This document shows positions 14,503-16,209 of a stretch of DNA of 16,209 bases, in pieces. A program made the position numbers and the translations under genes. The DNA comes from Actinomycetes bacterium (GTDB lineage: Bacteria > Actinomycetota > Actinomycetes > Actinomycetales > Demequinaceae). Position 1 is the first letter of the stretch, and each line of letters starts with the position of its first letter. Location: positions 1-16,209 of the forward strand of contig JAEYUX010000080.1 in the NCBI GenBank assembly GCA_023432235.1, written 5' to 3'. The notes below the pieces were generated by a model that ran no database searches, had not been told where the DNA came from, and worked only from the letters and a program-made list of their open reading frames with translations.

Positions 14503-15236
14503 TGTCCCGCGAACTCGCCACCACCCCTCCGGGCTGGGATTATGCCGCCGCTCTTACCGAGGCACGGGCTCGCATCATCGCCGCGGAAGGCGCAGCGGGT
14601 CGCGTTGGGGCGCAGGTGCGCCTGCTCGTCGCGACCAAGTCGTGGGACGCCGACGCTGCGGCGGCCGCCGTACAAGCAGGCGCCACCCTTGTGGGCGAGT
14701 CGCGCTTGCAGGAGCTCGACCTCAAGGCTGCTGCGCTGCGCGCCGCTGGCGCACGCATTCATGTGATCGGAAAGGTGCAGCGAAACAAGGCTCAGATTGC
14801 CGTCCGGCACGCGGACTGCGTGCAAACAGTGGATTCCCTCCCGTTGGCCGAGCGCCTCAGCCGGCTGTGCGTCGAGGCGGGCCGCGAACTCGACGTGATG
14901 ATTCAGGTGAACGTCTCGGGCGAGGAATCCAAAGCTGGCGTGAACCCCACAGAGGCGCTCATTTTCGCGGCCGCGGTGCAGAACTTGCCTGCGCTCACCG
15001 TGACCGGCTTCATGACGATTGGCCTCAACTCCCCTGATGAGACGGCTGTTCGCGCCGGTTACGCAACGCTGCGCGCCATCCGCGATGACGCCCTCATCCG
15101 TTCGGAGCGCGGCGAGTTGCCTTTGCGCGAGGCGTGGGAACTGTCGATGGGAATGTCGGGCGACCTCGAATGGGCGATCGCTGAAGGCGCCACGATGGTG
15201 CGTATCGGCACGTCCGTCATGGGCTCCCGCTCCTAG
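14502..15236 (+). CDS. YggS/PROSC family PLP-binding protein
   Basis: A 244-aa pyridoxal-5'-phosphate-binding protein (PLPBP/YggS family), an alanine-racemase-like TIM barrel involved in PLP homeostasis rather than known catalysis. PLP would attach to Lys46 in LLVATKSWDA. Other landmarks are VGESRLQEL near 64-72, HVIGKVQRNKAQ, the LDVMIQVNVSGEESKAG strand, and the C-terminal signature SMGMSGDLEWAIAEGATMVRIGTSVMG. Two motifs deviate from the usual GEN-(Y/R)-xQE and H-x-IG-x-LQ-x-NK forms (GES here, and KVQRNK). I chose ATG 14502 (SD AAGGA 6 nt upstream) over GTG 14499, where the SD would be only 3 nt away. The usual neighbourhood in Gram-positives is the ftsZ-sepF cluster; pairing with ybaK is different. 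Confidence 0.9.
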   Translation: MSRELATTPPGWDYAAALTEARARIIAAEGAAGRVGAQVRLLVATKSWDADAAAAAVQAGATLVGESRLQELDLKAAALRAAGARIHVIGKVQRNKAQIAVRHADCVQTVDSLPLAERLSRLCVEAGRELDVMIQVNVSGEESKAGVNPTEALIFAAAVQNLPALTVTGFMTIGLNSPDETAVRAGYATLRAIRDDALIRSERGELPLREAWELSMGMSGDLEWAIAEGATMVRIGTSVMGSRS

Positions 15237-15294
15237 GCCGACGCTGGGCCTCGTCGCGGGGCGATCGCGCACCGATCGTGCGCCCCTCGTCGGC
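15237..15294 (+). terminator. structured 3' region after yggS, candidate terminator
   Basis: Directly after the stop codon, GCCGACG (15237-15243) is perfectly complementary to CGTCGGC (15288-15294), enclosing a second hairpin: GCGCAC (15267-15272), 5-nt loop, GTGCGC (15278-15283), flanked by GGGG (15258-15261) and CCCC (15283-15286). No run of T follows, only gcctttccc some 10 nt further on. This is therefore a GC-rich, U-poor terminator candidate of the kind often proposed in actinobacteria rather than a classical one. Confidence 0.45.
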
Positions 15295-15318
15295 ATTGAT
15301 TCGCCTTTCCCAGCCGTC

Positions 15319-15384
15319 GTTGTCAAGGTGACTTGACAACCCGCGCCGTGTCAAGCATCCTTGTCATGTCAAGGTCGCTTGTCA
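15319..15384 (+). promoter_or_regulatory. triple inverted-repeat operator with embedded promoter
   Basis: Three 18-bp sites share the form TGTCAAG-N4-CTTG(A/T)CA. Site 1 is 15321-15338 (spacer gtga; arms extend to 9 bp, 15319-15340), site 2 is 15349-15366 (spacer catc) and site 3 is 15367-15384 (spacer gtcg). Sites 2 and 3 abut; sites 1 and 2 are 28 bp apart centre to centre. Site 1 contains TTGACA (15333-15338), a consensus -35; the matching -10 position after a 17-bp gap would be CATCCT (15356-15361), which is poor. A bound dimer at site 1 or 2 would cover the promoter. The likely ligand is the HTH protein encoded at 15601, giving autoregulation; this is inference. A good SD (GGGAGG, 15390-15395) follows for the gene at 15401. 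Confidence 0.7.
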
Positions 15385-15400
15385 CATTTGGGAGGTTCTC

Positions 15401-15601
15401 ATGACCGAAAACAATCAGCGGCTCATTGCCGTACTTTGCTCACTCGCTTTCGTTGTCGGCGTGCTCCTTCCTCGCGTCGTCGACGGTGGATTTACGTCTC
15501 CTGCGCTGTGGTGGGGCATCCTCGCCGGAGTTCTTCTCGGTCTCGCGGCCATCGTGTTTGGACGGTGGCGCAAGCGCCAGCGCGCCGAGGCCAGCGACTG
15601 A
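15401..15601 (+). CDS. small two-TM membrane protein
   Basis: A 66-aa protein with two hydrophobic helices, about residues 8-23 and 35-54, joined by a short loop (PRVVDGGFTSPAL). It ends in a basic tail RWRKRQR (55-61), which predicts both termini inside the cell. No family is recognised. ATG 15401 has the SD GGGAGG 5 nt upstream, the strongest in this locus, so it is a real gene despite its size. Its stop overlaps the ATG of the HTH gene by 1 nt (TGATG), and it is first after the triple operator. Because it is fixed in one operon with a DNA-binding protein and a second membrane protein, a role as partner or modulator of that regulator is plausible but unproven. Confidence 0.75.
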   Translation: MTENNQRLIAVLCSLAFVVGVLLPRVVDGGFTSPALWWGILAGVLLGLAAIVFGRWRKRQRAEASD

Positions 15602-15798
15602 TGCGAAATCACGTTCGCACCCTGCGAGAGGAGCGCGAGCTCTCACAATCCGCTCTCGGCGAGGCACTCGGTGTTTCTCGCCAAACCATCAACTCCATCG
15701 AGACGGGCAAGTACGACCCTTCTCTTCCCCTTGCTTTCACCATCGCGCGCTACTTTGGCCGCACGATCGAGGAGATCTTCGATGACCAAGACAACTAA
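15601..15798 (+). CDS. small XRE/Cro-CI type HTH transcriptional regulator
   Basis: A 65-aa stand-alone helix-turn-helix protein. The DNA-binding region is SQSALGEALG (15-24), a turn, then recognition helix SRQTINSIETGKYDPS (26-41), followed by LPLAFTIARYFGRTIEEIFDD. This is the classic short YozG-like form, with no sensor or oligomerisation domain. Such one-domain regulators usually sit next to a small multi-TM protein, as here. ATG 15601 shares one base with the preceding stop. The stop TAA (15796-15798) lies 17 nt inside the next gene. It is the natural candidate to bind the three inverted repeats upstream of the operon. Confidence 0.9.
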   Translation: MRNHVRTLREERELSQSALGEALGVSRQTINSIETGKYDPSLPLAFTIARYFGRTIEEIFDDQDN

Positions 15799-16209
15799 CA
15801 AGTCCAAGGCACCGTCCGCCATCGGCATCGCCACCGGAGCGCTCAGCGGCGCCGTCACATGCGCCATCCTCGCGATCATCGCCTACTCCGCCGGCAACGA
15901 CAGCTTTGGCAAAGGCATCGTCCAGGGCGGCACGATCGGCATTGCCGTCATGGTGACGCTCCTCATCATCGCCCGCACCCGTTACGCGACCGCAGAGGCA
16001 CGTGTCGTATCGGGGCGCGCCGACGAGCGTGAGAACCAAGTCGCGCTCCGGTCCGCATCCATCGGATTCGTCGTGATGTATGCCGCGGCAATCGTCTGCA
16101 CGTTCTTGTACACGTTCGGCATCGAGGCGGAGGCCGCGTTCGCCATCATCATGTTCAGCGGCCTCATCGCGGCTCTCGCGTCATTCGCCATCCTGGTCCG
16201 ACGCGGCTA
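15782..16209 (+). CDS. four-TM membrane protein, DUF2178-like (reaches window end)
   Basis: ATG 15782 lies inside the end of the HTH gene. 142 residues are visible, ending in LVRRG; the last two bases are TA, so the gene either stops there (TAA or TAG) or continues with Tyr. Hydrophobic helices are at about 12-36, 46-65, 92-111 and 118-139. Between helices 2 and 3 is a polar loop with GRADERENQVALR (78-90), which resembles the DERe...A pattern of DUF2178-type proteins that are commonly encoded next to small XRE regulators. No enzyme motif is seen. The 17-nt overlap implies tight coupling to the regulator. The family link rests on pattern and context, so it is tentative. Confidence 0.72.
   Translation, partial: MTKTTNKSKAPSAIGIATGALSGAVTCAILAIIAYSAGNDSFGKGIVQGGTIGIAVMVTLLIIARTRYATAEARVVSGRADERENQVALRSASIGFVVMYAAAIVCTFLYTFGIEAEAAFAIIMFSGLIAALASFAILVRRG

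Noticed and set aside
1..16209. tRNA genes, CRISPR arrays, insertion sequences, att sites or prophage genes
   Set aside because: None were seen on either strand by eye; no direct-repeat arrays, transposase or integrase motifs, and all genes share similar base use.

Overview
The window is GC-rich with dense, often overlapping genes, a marked G/C bias at third codon positions and several genes that lack a Shine-Dalgarno site. Together with a PcaL fusion and a FAH-family/gltX gene pair, this points to a high-GC actinobacterium, probably in or near the Micrococcales. The genus cannot be fixed from the sequence. No tRNA, rRNA, CRISPR array, insertion sequence or att site was seen. No gene-free stretch exceeds 300 bases; the largest is 15237-15400.

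1-7760 (+): a compact 4-hydroxybenzoate/protocatechuate operon. It begins with the 3' end of an IclR-family regulator (PcaR/PcaU type), then pcaF, pcaI, pcaJ, pobA, pcaH, pcaG, pcaB and a pcaD-pcaC fusion (pcaL). Neighbouring genes overlap by 4 or 8 nt, or are 3 nt apart. The set encodes the whole route: 4-hydroxybenzoate to protocatechuate (PobA), ring cleavage (PcaGH), cycloisomerisation (PcaB), decarboxylation and lactone hydrolysis (PcaL), CoA activation (PcaIJ), and thiolysis to succinyl-CoA and acetyl-CoA (PcaF).

7800-10085 (-): gltX (glutamyl-tRNA synthetase) preceded by a fumarylacetoacetate-hydrolase-family gene, a two-gene unit convergent with the pca operon.

10140-13458 (+): a ClbS/DfsB-family protein, a multi-pass HGSNAT/DUF418-like membrane protein, a formate/nitrite-family channel, and a conserved His-rich protein of unverified function. 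13480-13941 (-): RNase HI. 13996-15236 (+): ybaK-type aminoacyl-tRNA deacylase and a YggS-type PLP protein, overlapping by 1 nt and followed by a structured candidate terminator.

15319-16209 (+): a small-regulator locus. Three copies of an 18-bp inverted repeat (TGTCAAG-N4-CTTG[A/T]CA) lie over and downstream of a candidate -35 element. They precede a 66-aa two-TM protein, a 65-aa Cro/CI-type HTH protein and a four-TM protein that reaches the window edge. This is the part of the window that most deserves a second look.

A second recurring pattern is a TANNNT-like -10 hexamer 6-7 nt upstream of the start codon with no Shine-Dalgarno site. It is seen at five genes, including both divergent intergenic regions, and implies leaderless transcripts.
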